This document shows positions 19,294 to 28,085 of a stretch of 64,000 nt of DNA, piece by piece. Numbering within the stretch: position 1 is the stretch's first letter; every line of letters begins with the position of its first letter. The notes under the pieces are model-generated. The model was not told the DNA's origin, searched no databases, and worked only from the letters and a program-made list of their open reading frames with translations. Both the position numbers and the translations under genes were made by a program. The stretch covers positions 992,001 through 1,056,000 of the forward strand of contig CP048486.1 in assembly GCA_025560025.1 (NCBI GenBank), given 5' to 3'. The DNA comes from Agrobacterium tumefaciens. Lineage in GTDB: Bacteria; Pseudomonadota; Alphaproteobacteria; Rhizobiales; Rhizobiaceae.

Positions 19294-19616
19294 TCCGTTC
19301 TCCTCCCAGATTCAGAAATTCAGCAACATGGCGGCGCGCCGCAAGGGGCATCTGAAAAATCCCCGTCTCCTGTATTGAGGAGCATGACATGCGGATGATT
19401 GTCTCCTCCACCCGTGAGCAGAGCATCGACGTTATCGCATTTTTTGTCAATTTATTTTTCGAATGCGATTTTTATTCAAGCCAAATCCATTAATTTTATT
19501 ATTTAAAAACAATTATTTAATTCAGAAAATCAAAAATACAGGATCCTTTCTTTTCATCAAATAAACTTGACAACTTTTTGAATATGTCATTTTCATCGAG
19601 ACAAGAGGAGACCACG
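19294..19616. other. Divergent regulatory region of the two catabolic operons
   Basis: 323 bases between the binding-protein gene and the sialidase-fold gene, strikingly AT-rich from 19440 to 19600. It holds an inverted repeat (19434-19469). A TTGACA on the minus strand (19450-19445) is placed for the transport operon, and a TTGACA on the plus strand (19567-19572) for the other operon; neither has a convincing -10. No gene is seen. Confidence 0.6.
19434..19469. promoter_or_regulatory. Inverted repeat, candidate operator
   Basis: Eight-base perfect arms ATCGCATT and AATGCGAT, 20 bases apart. The left arm overlaps the spacer of the minus-strand TTGACA promoter candidate. The GntR protein at 22938-23645 is the likely binder because no other regulator gene lies in this unit. 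Confidence 0.35.
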
Positions 19617-20813
19617 ATGACCCCTGACGACATCGCTCAAGCCATGACCGGAGCCATCCATGCCGTGTCGCAAAACCGGCAGGAAGCGTTCCTGCCGTCA
19701 CCCATGATCCAGAACCATGCGAGCTTCCTGCACCTTCTGGATGACGGCACCTTGCTCTGCGCCTGGTTCGGCGGCACGCTGGAAGGAAAATCGGATATTT
19801 CGATTTTCGCATCCGTGCTGACAGCGGGCGCAACCCGCTGGGGACCGCCGCAGCGCCTGAGCCACGACCCCGCCCATTCCGAACAGAACCCGGTCCTCTT
19901 CACTGCGCCGGATGGCGTTCTCTGGCTGTTTCACACAGCCCAACCCTCCGGCAATCAGGATGAATGCCGCATTCGCATGGCACGCATCCACCGCGATGCG
20001 ACTGCACCGGAAAAGCTTATTTCCGACGAAGGACGTTTTCTCGATCTCCCGCAGGGCTGCTTCATCCGCGCGCCGCTTCGCATCCGCGATGACGGCGCCT
20101 GGCTGCTGCCGATCTTCCGCTGCGTCCAACGCCCCGGCCAGAAATGGAACGGCAGCCACGATACGGCAGCGCTCGGCATATCCACGGACAATGGCGCGAC
20201 TTGGCAATTGCAGGAACTGGAGGAATCGACCGGCTGCGTGCATATGAGCCTGGTCGCGGTGACGGATGGCCACTACGCCGCCTTCTTCCGCCGCCGTCAG
20301 GCCGATTTCGTCTTTCGCACGGAAAGCGCCGATGGCGGCCGCTCGTGGTCAAAGCCGCAGCCGACCGATGTGCCCAACAATAATTCCTCCATTGCGATCA
20401 TCAGGCTGAACGATGGCAGGCTGGCCATGATCTGCAACCCCGTCAACGCCGCGCAGTCGAGCGATCGCCGCGCCTCGCTTTATGACGAGCTAGGAGAAGA
20501 AGACGACAGGCCGGATGCCGATCCGAGCGGCGGCTGTGTGCCGGTCTGGGGCGTGCCGCGCGCGCCGGTTTCGATCCGCCTGTCCGACGATGGCGGGCGC
20601 AGTTTTACCACCCGGATCCTGATCGAAGACGGGCCGGGCACCTGCCTTTCGAACGATTCGACCGATGGACGCAATCTGGAAATGTCCTATCCGTGGCTTC
20701 TGGAAGCGCCGGACGGTACGCTGCATGCGAGCTACACCTATCATCGCCGCGCAATCAAATATGTCCGGCTGGCGCCCGGCTGGGCTAACAAGAACGACGG
20801 GAGACAAAGATGA
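19617..20813 (+). CDS. Sialidase-fold (BNR/Asp-box) protein, probably cytoplasmic
   Basis: 398 residues from the ATG at 19617, which has an AGAGGAG site; an upstream in-frame ATG lacks one. Three Asp-box motifs are visible ([24 protein letters not shown]), marking a six-bladed beta-propeller of the BNR/sialidase superfamily. There is no signal peptide. The F-R-I-P arginine motif of true sialidases is not visible; the corresponding N-terminal region reads L-P-S-P-M-I-Q-N. Its stop overlaps the pdxA2 start in ATGA, so it belongs to an intracellular catabolic operon. It may be a glycosidase, lyase or isomerase-like enzyme on an imported compound; sialic acid itself is unlikely because no nan genes are present. 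Confidence 0.7.
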   Translation: MTPDDIAQAMTGAIHAVSQNRQEAFLPSPMIQNHASFLHLLDDGTLLCAWFGGTLEGKSDISIFASVLTAGATRWGPPQRLSHDPAHSEQNPVLFTAPDGVLWLFHTAQPSGNQDECRIRMARIHRDATAPEKLISDEGRFLDLPQGCFIRAPLRIRDDGAWLLPIFRCVQRPGQKWNGSHDTAALGISTDNGATWQLQELEESTGCVHMSLVAVTDGHYAAFFRRRQADFVFRTESADGGRSWSKPQPTDVPNNNSSIAIIRLNDGRLAMICNPVNAAQSSDRRASLYDELGEEDDRPDADPSGGCVPVWGVPRAPVSIRLSDDGGRSFTTRILIEDGPGTCLSNDSTDGRNLEMSYPWLLEAPDGTLHASYTYHRRAIKYVRLAPGWANKNDGRQR

Positions 20814-21766
20814 GCAACATCATTGGCATCACCATGGGCGACCCCTGCGGTGTCGGCCCCGAGATCACGGTGCGGGCGCTCGCCGAAATGTCTGCCCCGG
20901 ATCGCGTGGCGACGCGGATTTACGGCAACCTCACCACGCTGGAAGCGGCGCGGGATGCGCTCGGCGTTGATATCGATCTTTCTCAGCGCGTGGTCGACCT
21001 GCCCGTGGATGGCGCGCCGCTGCCCTGGGGTACATTGTCGCCAGTGGCCGGAGACGCCGCGTTCCGCTTTATCGAAAAGGCCGTTCGTGATGCCGAAGCG
21101 GGCGCAATCGGCTGCATCGTCACCGCGCCGATCAACAAGGAAGCCTTGAACCTCGCCGGTCATCATTATGACGGGCACACCGGCATGTTGCGAAGCCTCA
21201 CCGGCTCCTCGGCCGCCTATATGCTGCTCGCCTCCGAACGGCTGAAGGTCATTCACGTTTCCACTCATGTCTCCCTGCAGGAAGCCATTCGCCGCGCGAC
21301 GACGGAGCGGGTGCTGGCGACCATCCGTGCCGGCAATGCGCATCTGAAGCGCATCGGTTACGAGCGGCCGCGCATCGCGGTTGCCGGCATCAATCCACAT
21401 TGTGGTGAAAATGGCCTGTTCGGCACCGAGGATGACGACCAGATCGCACCGGCAGTCGCAGCCGCACGCGCCGAAGGCATCGAGGTGCAGGGACCGATTT
21501 CCGCCGATACCGTTTTCCATCGGGCTTATTCCGGCGCTTTCGATCTCGTCGTCGCGCAATATCACGATCAGGGCCATATCCCGATCAAGCTTGTCGCTTT
21601 CGACACCGCCGTCAATGTCTCGGTCGATCTGCCGATAGACCGCACCTCCGTCGATCACGGCACGGCTTTCGATATCGCCGGCAAGGGCATCGCCGATCAC
21701 GGCAACATGAAAGAGGCGATCGCCTATGCGCGCAGGCTCGTGGCGGGCAAGGAGCGGAAGGAATGA
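20810..21766 (+). CDS. pdxA2: PdxA2-type 4-phospho-hydroxyacid dehydrogenase (4-hydroxythreonine-4-phosphate dehydrogenase family)
   Basis: 318 residues of the PdxA family of metal-dependent oxidative decarboxylases. It has the N-terminal [13 protein letters not shown] motif and P-I-N-K-E-A near residue 105. The metal-binding histidines lie in G-H-T-G-M-L, N-P-H-C-G-E and Y-H-D-Q-G-H. Biosynthetic PdxA works in pyridoxal-phosphate synthesis. The paralogue PdxA2, found beside DUF1537 kinases, oxidises 4-phospho-D-threonate or D-erythronate to dihydroxyacetone phosphate and CO2. A DUF1537 kinase lies 3 kb away in the same unit, so the catabolic role is favoured. Confidence 0.85.
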   Translation: MSNIIGITMGDPCGVGPEITVRALAEMSAPDRVATRIYGNLTTLEAARDALGVDIDLSQRVVDLPVDGAPLPWGTLSPVAGDAAFRFIEKAVRDAEAGAIGCIVTAPINKEALNLAGHHYDGHTGMLRSLTGSSAAYMLLASERLKVIHVSTHVSLQEAIRRATTERVLATIRAGNAHLKRIGYERPRIAVAGINPHCGENGLFGTEDDDQIAPAVAAARAEGIEVQGPISADTVFHRAYSGAFDLVVAQYHDQGHIPIKLVAFDTAVNVSVDLPIDRTSVDHGTAFDIAGKGIADHGNMKEAIAYARRLVAGKERKE

Positions 21767-22890
21767 GCATCATGTCGACAGCTCCCATTCTCATCCACCA
21801 GCCACGACGGCTCGCCGTTGGCGCTGGCACCATTTCACAGGTCGGCACCTGGGCGGGAAAAACCGCATCGACCCTGATTATCGCCACACCGTTGACGGCA
21901 AAATTTGCCGAACGGCTGCAATTGCAGGGCCCTTTCACGATCTTCGACGCCATTCCCGGCGAGCCCGACACCGCAACGCTCGATGCCGCCCTTGCCGCGG
22001 CGCGCGCTGCCCAACCCGATCTCGTCATCGGCCTCGGTGGCGGTTCCGTAATGGATGTGGCGAAGCTGGTCGCCGCCCTCTGGAATTCCAGCCAGTCGCT
22101 TGAAGACGTGGCCGGACCGAACAGGGTTGCCGGGCGCGACACACGGCTGGTGCAGATCGCCACCACCGCCGGCACCGGCTCGGAGGCCGGCATCCGCTCG
22201 CTCATCACAGACCCGGTGAAAGGCAGCAAGATCGCGGTCGAAAGCCCTTATCTGATCGCGGATTTCGCCGTGCTTGATCCGGAACTCACCTATTCCGTGC
22301 CATCGGCCGTAACGGCGGCAACGGGGGTGGATGCCATGGCCCATTGCGTGGAAGCCTTCACCAACCGCAAGGCCCATCCGATGATCGACGGTTTCGCCCG
22401 CATGGGCTTTGCACTGGTCGGCAAATATCTGGCGCGCGCCGTTCGTGATGGCGCGGATACTGAGGCGCGGGAAGGCATGATGCTCGCTTCCTATTATGGC
22501 GGCATCTGCCTCGGCCCGGTCAATACGGCGGCCGGCCACGCCATCGCCTATCCGCTCGGCACGCTTCTCAACCTGCCGCATGGGCTGGCAAACGCCATCG
22601 TCTTTCCGCATGTTCTGGCCTTCAACCAGCCTTCGGTTTCGGCGAAGACGGCGGAAGTGGCGGGAGCGCTCGGGCTTCGCGAACATCTTTCACCTGATGA
22701 TCTGCGCAAGGCGGCAACCGATTTCTGTGTCGGGCTCGGTATCGAAATGTCGCTCGCACGGCATGGCGCGACTGAGGCCGATCTTCCCCGCTACGCCGAG
22801 GATGCGCACGCCATCCGCCGGCTGATGGATAATAATCCGGTCGATATGAGCCTTGAAGACGTGCTCGGTATTTACCGCCGCGCTTTCTGA
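21763..22890 (+). CDS. Iron-containing alcohol dehydrogenase
   Basis: 375 residues, group III metal-dependent alcohol dehydrogenase. NAD(P)-binding G-G-G-S is at 92-95 and T-A-G-T-G-S-E at 135-141. D190 and H194 in G-V-D-A-M-A-H are metal ligands, with further histidines in L-P-H-G-L-A-N. It overlaps the pdxA2 stop by four bases (ATGA). The likely role is oxidation or reduction of an aldehyde or hydroxy acid in the same pathway, for example the aldehyde freed by the DapA-family aldolase. Related enzymes include maleylacetate reductase and glycerol dehydrogenase. Confidence 0.88.
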   Translation: MSIMSTAPILIHQPRRLAVGAGTISQVGTWAGKTASTLIIATPLTAKFAERLQLQGPFTIFDAIPGEPDTATLDAALAAARAAQPDLVIGLGGGSVMDVAKLVAALWNSSQSLEDVAGPNRVAGRDTRLVQIATTAGTGSEAGIRSLITDPVKGSKIAVESPYLIADFAVLDPELTYSVPSAVTAATGVDAMAHCVEAFTNRKAHPMIDGFARMGFALVGKYLARAVRDGADTEAREGMMLASYYGGICLGPVNTAAGHAIAYPLGTLLNLPHGLANAIVFPHVLAFNQPSVSAKTAEVAGALGLREHLSPDDLRKAATDFCVGLGIEMSLARHGATEADLPRYAEDAHAIRRLMDNNPVDMSLEDVLGIYRRAF

Positions 22891-22902
22891 GCGGAAATCC
22901 GT

Positions 22903-22918
22903 TGCGCGCTCCCGCGCA
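22903..22918. terminator. Small hairpin between convergent genes
   Basis: TGCGCG, loop CTCC, CGCGCA, 12 bases after the alcohol dehydrogenase stop and 19 bases before the converging GntR stop. No U-run; possible bidirectional transcript end. Confidence 0.3.
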
Positions 22919-22937
22919 TCGGTCTGCGGCTGCTTCC

Positions 22938-23645
22938 TTAATCCGCGTGCGAAGATTCAAACAGGCGGTCACGCGATCCCGTCAGATGCTGAAGCATCAG
23001 CTGGCGGGCCGCCTCCGCATCCCCTTCCGCAATCGCCTTTGCAATCGCCTCGTGCTCGGCAAAAACACGGGCAAGGCCTGACGCCTCACGCTTCACCGAC
23101 ATGCCGTGGAACTTCATGCCCATGGCAATATGATCTTTCAGGGCCTCCATCGCGGTGGAGAAATAGCTGTTCCTTGCCGCCCGCGCGATGGCGAGGTGAA
23201 ACTGATAGTCGGCATCCTCGCGGTGGGACTGGCGATTGGTGGCGTCCCGCATCAGCTCGAGCGCCTTTTTGATCGCTGCAAGCCTCTCGCCATCATGTCG
23301 CAGCGCCGCCGCCGCAGCGGCGGCAGGCTCCAGCGTCAGTCGAAATTCGTAACAGTTCAGAAGGTCTGCGACATTTTCCAATTGCCCGAAACCGAGTGGC
23401 TCGCGCAGGCCGAAGGCCCGGACATAGCTGCCGGAACCCCTGCGGGAATAGATAAACCCCTGCTCACGCAGCCGCCGCAGCGCCTCGCGAACAACCGGCC
23501 TCGAAACTTCGAATTCCATGGCCAGTTCATGTTCGGTCGGCAGCCGTTCATCCGGCTTATAGGCACCGGATTTGATCGCCCGATGCATTCTCTCGAAAAT
23601 AATGTCCGGAAGTGCCTTGCGCGCCGTTTCTTTCATCAGCCCCAT
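22938..23645 (-). CDS. GntR-family transcriptional regulator with FCD domain
   Basis: 235 residues from the ATG at 23645, chosen because GGAGAGAG lies eight bases upstream. Earlier in-frame starts (ATG 23669, TTG 23678) would overlap the kinase gene. The winged helix (about 10-75) has R-L-P-T-E-H-E-L-A and S-R-P-V-V-R-E-A-L-R-R-L; the FCD domain (about 90-225) carries the effector-pocket histidines (F-H-L-A-I-A-R). It starts four bases after the kinase stop, so the two are co-expressed. It is the only regulator in the unit and likely senses a pathway acid. Confidence 0.88.
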   Translation of the reverse strand: MGLMKETARKALPDIIFERMHRAIKSGAYKPDERLPTEHELAMEFEVSRPVVREALRRLREQGFIYSRRGSGSYVRAFGLREPLGFGQLENVADLLNCYEFRLTLEPAAAAAAALRHDGERLAAIKKALELMRDATNRQSHREDADYQFHLAIARAARNSYFSTAMEALKDHIAMGMKFHGMSVKREASGLARVFAEHEAIAKAIAEGDAEAARQLMLQHLTGSRDRLFESSHAD

Positions 23646-23649
23646 CTGG

Positions 23650-24690
23650 TCAGCTCTCTCCAGCGTCATTGTCGCCAAGCATCATTTTCGCGATCCGTTT
23701 CAACGTGTCAGCTTGCCCAAAACCGCCGGATTTCGCAATGATGCATTGGTCACCGGACCAGCCAACCCCAAGACCGGGCAGGCATTCGCCGGCAAGACGC
23801 AGACGCGAAATGCCCATGGCGCGCAACACGGCTTCGGCCGTGGCTCCGCCCGACAAAAGCAGCGTGGCAGCCCCGGCGGTAAAGAGTGGAACGACCCCCT
23901 GCCCCAGCCGTTCGGAAACGTCGAGCGGCGAAAGATCATCCGTTCCCTGCGTCGCCTGAATGAGCGTCAAACGGGAACCTGCCTGTGCCTGAGAAGGGAC
24001 TGCGCCACCGGGCGCGTCGACAATAGACGCCAACCCTTCACCCTTCAGGACTTCAATCTGCCCGACGGTGATCGGATCTCGCGACCCGATGACAAAAAGC
24101 CCATTGCCCGAACGAATGGTTGCCGCTTCAGACGCCGCTCTTCCCGTCATCGTCTCGGCCAGCGCCTCGGCAAGCCCGCGCGCACCCACCAGGAGATCAA
24201 CGCCTTCTGCCCGTCCGGCAACAAGAGCCTCACTCATCTCCGCCTTGGATCGGGTATCGGGTATTGTACAGCGGCCAGCATGCTGACCCAGCCTTTCACG
24301 GACCGGAATGGTGCCATCGACACCGAAACCGGACACCGCCCCATTAATGACAACGCGCGCGAAATCCGGAATGGCGGGAGCGACAAGCGCATGCCGATAG
24401 GAAATCGCATCCATTTCCGCCGCGATATGTCCCTTCAGGCGGGAATCGATCTTCTTGAACAAAACAATATCGGCCGGAACCAAGCCCAAAAGCTGCCGGG
24501 TGAGGCGGTACGCTTCATCGGCCTCTCCATCACGGCATCCCAGATTGACGCTGAGAACCTCCGGTGCATCCGCAAGCGCTGCGCAGACGCCATCAAGGCC
24601 GATAGCAACCTCGGTTGCAAGCCCGCGCCCGGCAAAGGGGGCAGCTGCGTCGAGCGCGCCGGTCAGATCGTCGGCAATAATCAACAGCAC
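23650..24690 (-). CDS. Four-carbon acid sugar kinase (DUF1537/OtnK-DtnK family)
   Basis: 346 residues if translation begins at the GTG at 24690, which puts the family motif I-I-A-D-D-L-T-G-A close to the N-terminus as in homologues; a TTG at 24729 would add 13 residues. K-K-I-D-S-R-L-K-G near residue 90 and the C-terminal L-L-S-G-G-A-T-A ... K-S-G-G-F-G are the sugar-acid and nucleotide-binding segments. It is shorter than the usual 400-430 residues. Known members phosphorylate D-threonate, L-threonate-derived 3-oxo acids or D-erythronate at C4, giving the substrate of PdxA2 or OtnC. Confidence 0.82.
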   Translation of the reverse strand: MLLIIADDLTGALDAAAPFAGRGLATEVAIGLDGVCAALADAPEVLSVNLGCRDGEADEAYRLTRQLLGLVPADIVLFKKIDSRLKGHIAAEMDAISYRHALVAPAIPDFARVVINGAVSGFGVDGTIPVRERLGQHAGRCTIPDTRSKAEMSEALVAGRAEGVDLLVGARGLAEALAETMTGRAASEAATIRSGNGLFVIGSRDPITVGQIEVLKGEGLASIVDAPGGAVPSQAQAGSRLTLIQATQGTDDLSPLDVSERLGQGVVPLFTAGAATLLLSGGATAEAVLRAMGISRLRLAGECLPGLGVGWSGDQCIIAKSGGFGQADTLKRIAKMMLGDNDAGES

Positions 24691-24887
24691 GGGCAAGGCC
24701 TTCAGAAAAGTTGTAATGTTTCTCTTCAAGAAATTTATTTATAATCAATAGATAACAACATGTGAATAACAAAAATAGGCGCTACTTGAATATTTGGATG
24801 AGGGCTGAATCTGGAACGGGCGAGCAGCCTCGGGCCGCACCATCATAAGCGGCGCCACGGGAAGACGTAGACGAGAGGGTTTCGTCG

Positions 24888-27131
24888 TTACAGGAAGCGG
24901 AAGGGCAGGCCGGAGATCAGCGCTTTGACAAATCGCTTTTTCTGAAAATGTCCGTTCAGCGATACGCGTGGCAGCAGCATCGGCTTTTCAAGACTATGTG
25001 GCCCCAGCACACCGGCCTGCGTGGTAACCGCCACGGAAAAACCCGCGTTAAACACCGCCTCCGCCTCACGCTCTCCGGCGGCCTTTGTCCAGCCATACGG
25101 ATAGGAAAAGGACTGAGGCCGACGGCCAACATAGGCCTCCACCCGGTGCGTCGATTCCTCGATCTCGTCAGCAAGACGCGCCGCATCGATCCTGCGCATG
25201 TTCACATGCGTCATGGTGTGTGCGCCAAGGTGAGCCAGGGGATCATGCGACAGCGCCTTCAGTTCTGCCGCATCCATGACGAGTTCATCCACGATCGCGA
25301 TGGGATCGATACCGTGTTGCCTCGCGACATGGTCAATCCGCTCCACCGCCTCATCCTCTGCTGTGGTCTGAACGAAATTTTCAAGACGTGTGAATGCTTC
25401 CGCTTTTTGCGAAAGGCTGGCGCACTTGACGTGTTCCGACCCGGACCCGAAATCAAAGTCAAACGACGTGACTTTTTGCGTCAGCGCAGCCGCGGATTCC
25501 CACCACACGCTACGCGTCCTCTCGACAAAACCCGGCGTGATGAAAATCGTATAGGGAACGCCGAATTTGCGGAAAACCGGAGCGGCATATTCCGCATTGT
25601 TGCGATAACCGTCGTCAAGCGTGAAGGCGCAAAACGCCCTCCTTTCGGAATTATCGGCAAGCAGGCCCGGCAGATCGTGCAGATGAACGGGAACCAGACC
25701 ACATTCAAGGGCAGCCTCTATCGCCTCTTCCAGAAATTGCGGCGTGATCGACAAATGCGCATTGGGCGAAAAAGCTGATGTTTCTTCATGCGGGCGAACA
25801 TGGTGCAGCGTGAAGATAACGCCACGCCCGGTAAAGGATGGAAAGGCCGAACGAACCGCGGGGAGGGAGCTCACCTCCAGTCCTGCCCGTATGGCCCCGT
25901 ATTTCAGGGAGCGTTTCACCGACTTCAGCAGCATCCCTGCCGATTGCCGTGAATTCAGGCCGGGCAAAACCCGTTTTTTAATGACTCTCCAGACCGTGAG
26001 CGGCAGATCGATTAGGCCCGGCAAGGGGTCGTTGGTCGCAAAGGCAGCCCAGCTGCGGATTTTCCGCAAAGAGGCGAAATAGTCGCCGATACGCGTCTGA
26101 CCACGCCGGTTCAACGTGAATGCCGCAACGGCATCCCGGACGAGATAGGACCAGGATACGCCTTGCCGCGCACGCACGGCCTGACCGGTCGACACATCAT
26201 TGGCGACCTGCCACAGCAAGGCGCCAAGATCGATACCGGCTGCCGAACACAGGCCGAACCAGGACCACGGGCGCGGATTGACATCGAGAAGTTTCAGCGA
26301 TCCGTCCCTGCCGTCCTGCTTGAATTCCACCTCGACCAACCCGCTGTGACCGGCCGACTTCAATATTTTCCGGGCCGCATCGATTGCATCGGCATTGTCG
26401 ACAACCTCAACGCAAGTGCTGGTATAACCGAAATCGACGGGATATTGGCGCGTGCGCCGGGCGGTGAATTCGGCAACCGGCTCACCGTTCCGCCAGAGCG
26501 CCGCATAGGAAAACTGGCTTTCTCCTCCGCCGGGAATAAGCTCCTGCACCACGACATTGCCGGCGCCGATCTCGCCGCTCGCCTCGGTAAAGGCGGCTTT
26601 CAACGCCTGCCGGTCATCGGCGCGGATGACCTTTGCCCGCGAAATCACGGTGTCGCCGCCACCCATGTTCGGCTTCAGGATAACGGGAAATGTCATGTCC
26701 AGCGCATCGGCGTCATCGGCAGATGTCAGGGCATAGGTGCGGGGAAAGCTGACACCAAGTTCCGCCGCACGCCTGTAGAGCAGCGGTTTCTCACACAGCC
26801 ATTTAAGGGCTGTCCAGTCCGGCAGGACGATTTTGTAAAGGGCGGAAAGCTCCTCGCGATGTTCCGCAACGAGCTGCACCTCACCGTCTCCCGAAGGCAC
26901 CAGAAGCCACCCTCTAAGGTCATGCTTCGTGGCCATTTCACGCAAAAACGATATTGCTCCGGCATCGCGCGGACCTGACCAGCGGATCGTTTCGCGCACG
27001 AAGCGGGACCAGCCCGGCAGGGGTGAATCATGTGTGAGATAGTGCACAGGCACATTCAGGGCGCCAAGGCTGCGGGCAAGGGCAAGCGTGCCGTGAGCGC
27101 CCCCAACAATAACAACTCCTGGAATGGTCAA
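24888..27131 (-). CDS. Fusion protein: ATP-grasp ligase domain plus polysaccharide deacetylase (NodB) domain
   Basis: 747 residues from a TTG start at 27131: an in-frame stop lies six codons upstream with no ATG between, and GGGG precedes the TTG. Residues 1-320 form an ATP-grasp carboxylate-amine ligase: Rossmann-like G-G-A-H-G, then I-L-K-P-N-M-G-G-G near K153 and V-E-V-E-F ... L-L-D-V-N-P-R-P-W around 267-289, the metal-binding end. After a linker of about 110 residues, 435-747 is a NodB-type deacetylase with L-D-D-G at 505-508, H-T-M-T-H near 650 and S-Y-P-Y-G near 690. No signal peptide is seen. The combination suggests amidation or peptide-bond formation on a deacetylated amino sugar; target unknown. 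Confidence 0.85.
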   Translation of the reverse strand: MTIPGVVIVGGAHGTLALARSLGALNVPVHYLTHDSPLPGWSRFVRETIRWSGPRDAGAISFLREMATKHDLRGWLLVPSGDGEVQLVAEHREELSALYKIVLPDWTALKWLCEKPLLYRRAAELGVSFPRTYALTSADDADALDMTFPVILKPNMGGGDTVISRAKVIRADDRQALKAAFTEASGEIGAGNVVVQELIPGGGESQFSYAALWRNGEPVAEFTARRTRQYPVDFGYTSTCVEVVDNADAIDAARKILKSAGHSGLVEVEFKQDGRDGSLKLLDVNPRPWSWFGLCSAAGIDLGALLWQVANDVSTGQAVRARQGVSWSYLVRDAVAAFTLNRRGQTRIGDYFASLRKIRSWAAFATNDPLPGLIDLPLTVWRVIKKRVLPGLNSRQSAGMLLKSVKRSLKYGAIRAGLEVSSLPAVRSAFPSFTGRGVIFTLHHVRPHEETSAFSPNAHLSITPQFLEEAIEAALECGLVPVHLHDLPGLLADNSERRAFCAFTLDDGYRNNAEYAAPVFRKFGVPYTIFITPGFVERTRSVWWESAAALTQKVTSFDFDFGSGSEHVKCASLSQKAEAFTRLENFVQTTAEDEAVERIDHVARQHGIDPIAIVDELVMDAAELKALSHDPLAHLGAHTMTHVNMRRIDAARLADEIEESTHRVEAYVGRRPQSFSYPYGWTKAAGEREAEAVFNAGFSVAVTTQAGVLGPHSLEKPMLLPRVSLNGHFQKKRFVKALISGLPFRFL

Positions 27132-27299
27132 AGTCTGATCCCCGTCCTACTCCACACCTTGATCGCAAAAATTGTTAAATAAATTGGATATTTCTAAAGT
27201 ATCGAGCGGCGGCAGATCGAATTGCGGGAACCGAAGCGCCTTGCTCTTTCAACCTGTTGCAAGCAAGCGCTCCGGAATGTGCTTCGCGCGGATGCCGCC

Positions 27300-27689
27300 T
27301 CACGCCTCTTTGCGGACGGCGCGCGGCTCACCATTGTCATCCACCGCAACCATGATGAAGACGGCTTCCGTCACCTTTTCCCGGGAATCCTGATAATGCC
27401 TGCGGGTCCAGGCCTCGATCTTGAGCGTGACGGAGGTACGCCCGACCTTTTCGATCCTGGTGTAGACGCATAATGTATCGCCGATCTTGACCGGCTTCTT
27501 GAAGACGATCTCATTGACCGCCACGGTGACGGTACGGCCGCCGGCCACATCATTGGCGCGGACGAAAGCGGCAAGGTCCATCTGCGACATCACCCAGCCG
27601 CCGAATATATCTCCGGCCGGATTGGCATCCGCCGGCATGGCAAGCGTTCTGAGCGTGAGTTCCATATCTGCGGGCGGTTGCTGGTCCAT
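27300..27689 (-). CDS. Acyl-CoA thioesterase, hotdog fold (YciA-like)
   Basis: 129 residues, a single hotdog domain. N-P-A-G-D-I-F-G-G-W at 23-32 carries the catalytic Asp and the helix that binds the CoA thioester; V-N-E-I-V-F-K-K-P-V-K-I-G-D is the conserved second half. It hydrolyses acyl-CoA to free acid plus CoA in the cytoplasm, usually with broad chain-length range. It is the first of two minus-strand genes; 168 bases separate it from the ATP-grasp fusion, so they need not be one operon. Confidence 0.9.
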   Translation of the reverse strand: MDQQPPADMELTLRTLAMPADANPAGDIFGGWVMSQMDLAAFVRANDVAGGRTVTVAVNEIVFKKPVKIGDTLCVYTRIEKVGRTSVTLKIEAWTRRHYQDSREKVTEAVFIMVAVDDNGEPRAVRKEA

Positions 27690-27863
27690 CTCTCAAAATC
27701 CTTTTCACAAACCTCCCGCCGCCGGACTTAAACAACCGCGCGCCATCAGCCAATAGCCGATTTTTCGCGGCAGCCCCTCCAAAACAGCAAGGAATCACAA
27801 GGCCATCGTAAGCTTCGGTTAACCATGATGGGGCACGATTCCAAAAAACGCGAGGGCGTGCAA

Positions 27864-28058
27864 ATGGCCTATGACTGGAGTGGAAACAACGCGATACAGC
27901 AACGCTACGACCGCATCATTCTGGCGGTCGCCGGCGTCGTCGCCATCAGCCTTGCGACCGGTACCCTCTTCCTGCGCTCGCAGGAAGGGCCGGGCAACAC
28001 CATAAGCCTTGCCAAACAACAGCGGCTCGATTCGGAAAAATGGCACTTGCGGCTCTGA
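27864..28058 (+). CDS. Small single-span membrane protein, unknown function
   Basis: 64 residues from the ATG at 27864 (GAGGG upstream); an ATG at 27825 is also in frame. One hydrophobic segment (about 18-36, I-I-L-A-V-A-G-V-V-A-I-S-L-A) is followed by a short basic tail. It does not match a family I know. It converges on the SbmA-like gene. Confidence 0.55.
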   Translation: MAYDWSGNNAIQQRYDRIILAVAGVVAISLATGTLFLRSQEGPGNTISLAKQQRLDSEKWHLRL

Positions 28059-28085
28059 GCCGACAAGACCTGTGATACCGCGCCC

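Noticed and set aside
19617..22890. Sialic acid catabolism
   Set aside because: Despite the sialidase fold and a DapA/NanA-family gene, no NanE, NanK, NanM or deacetylase is present and the sialidase-like protein lacks a signal and the expected arginine motif.
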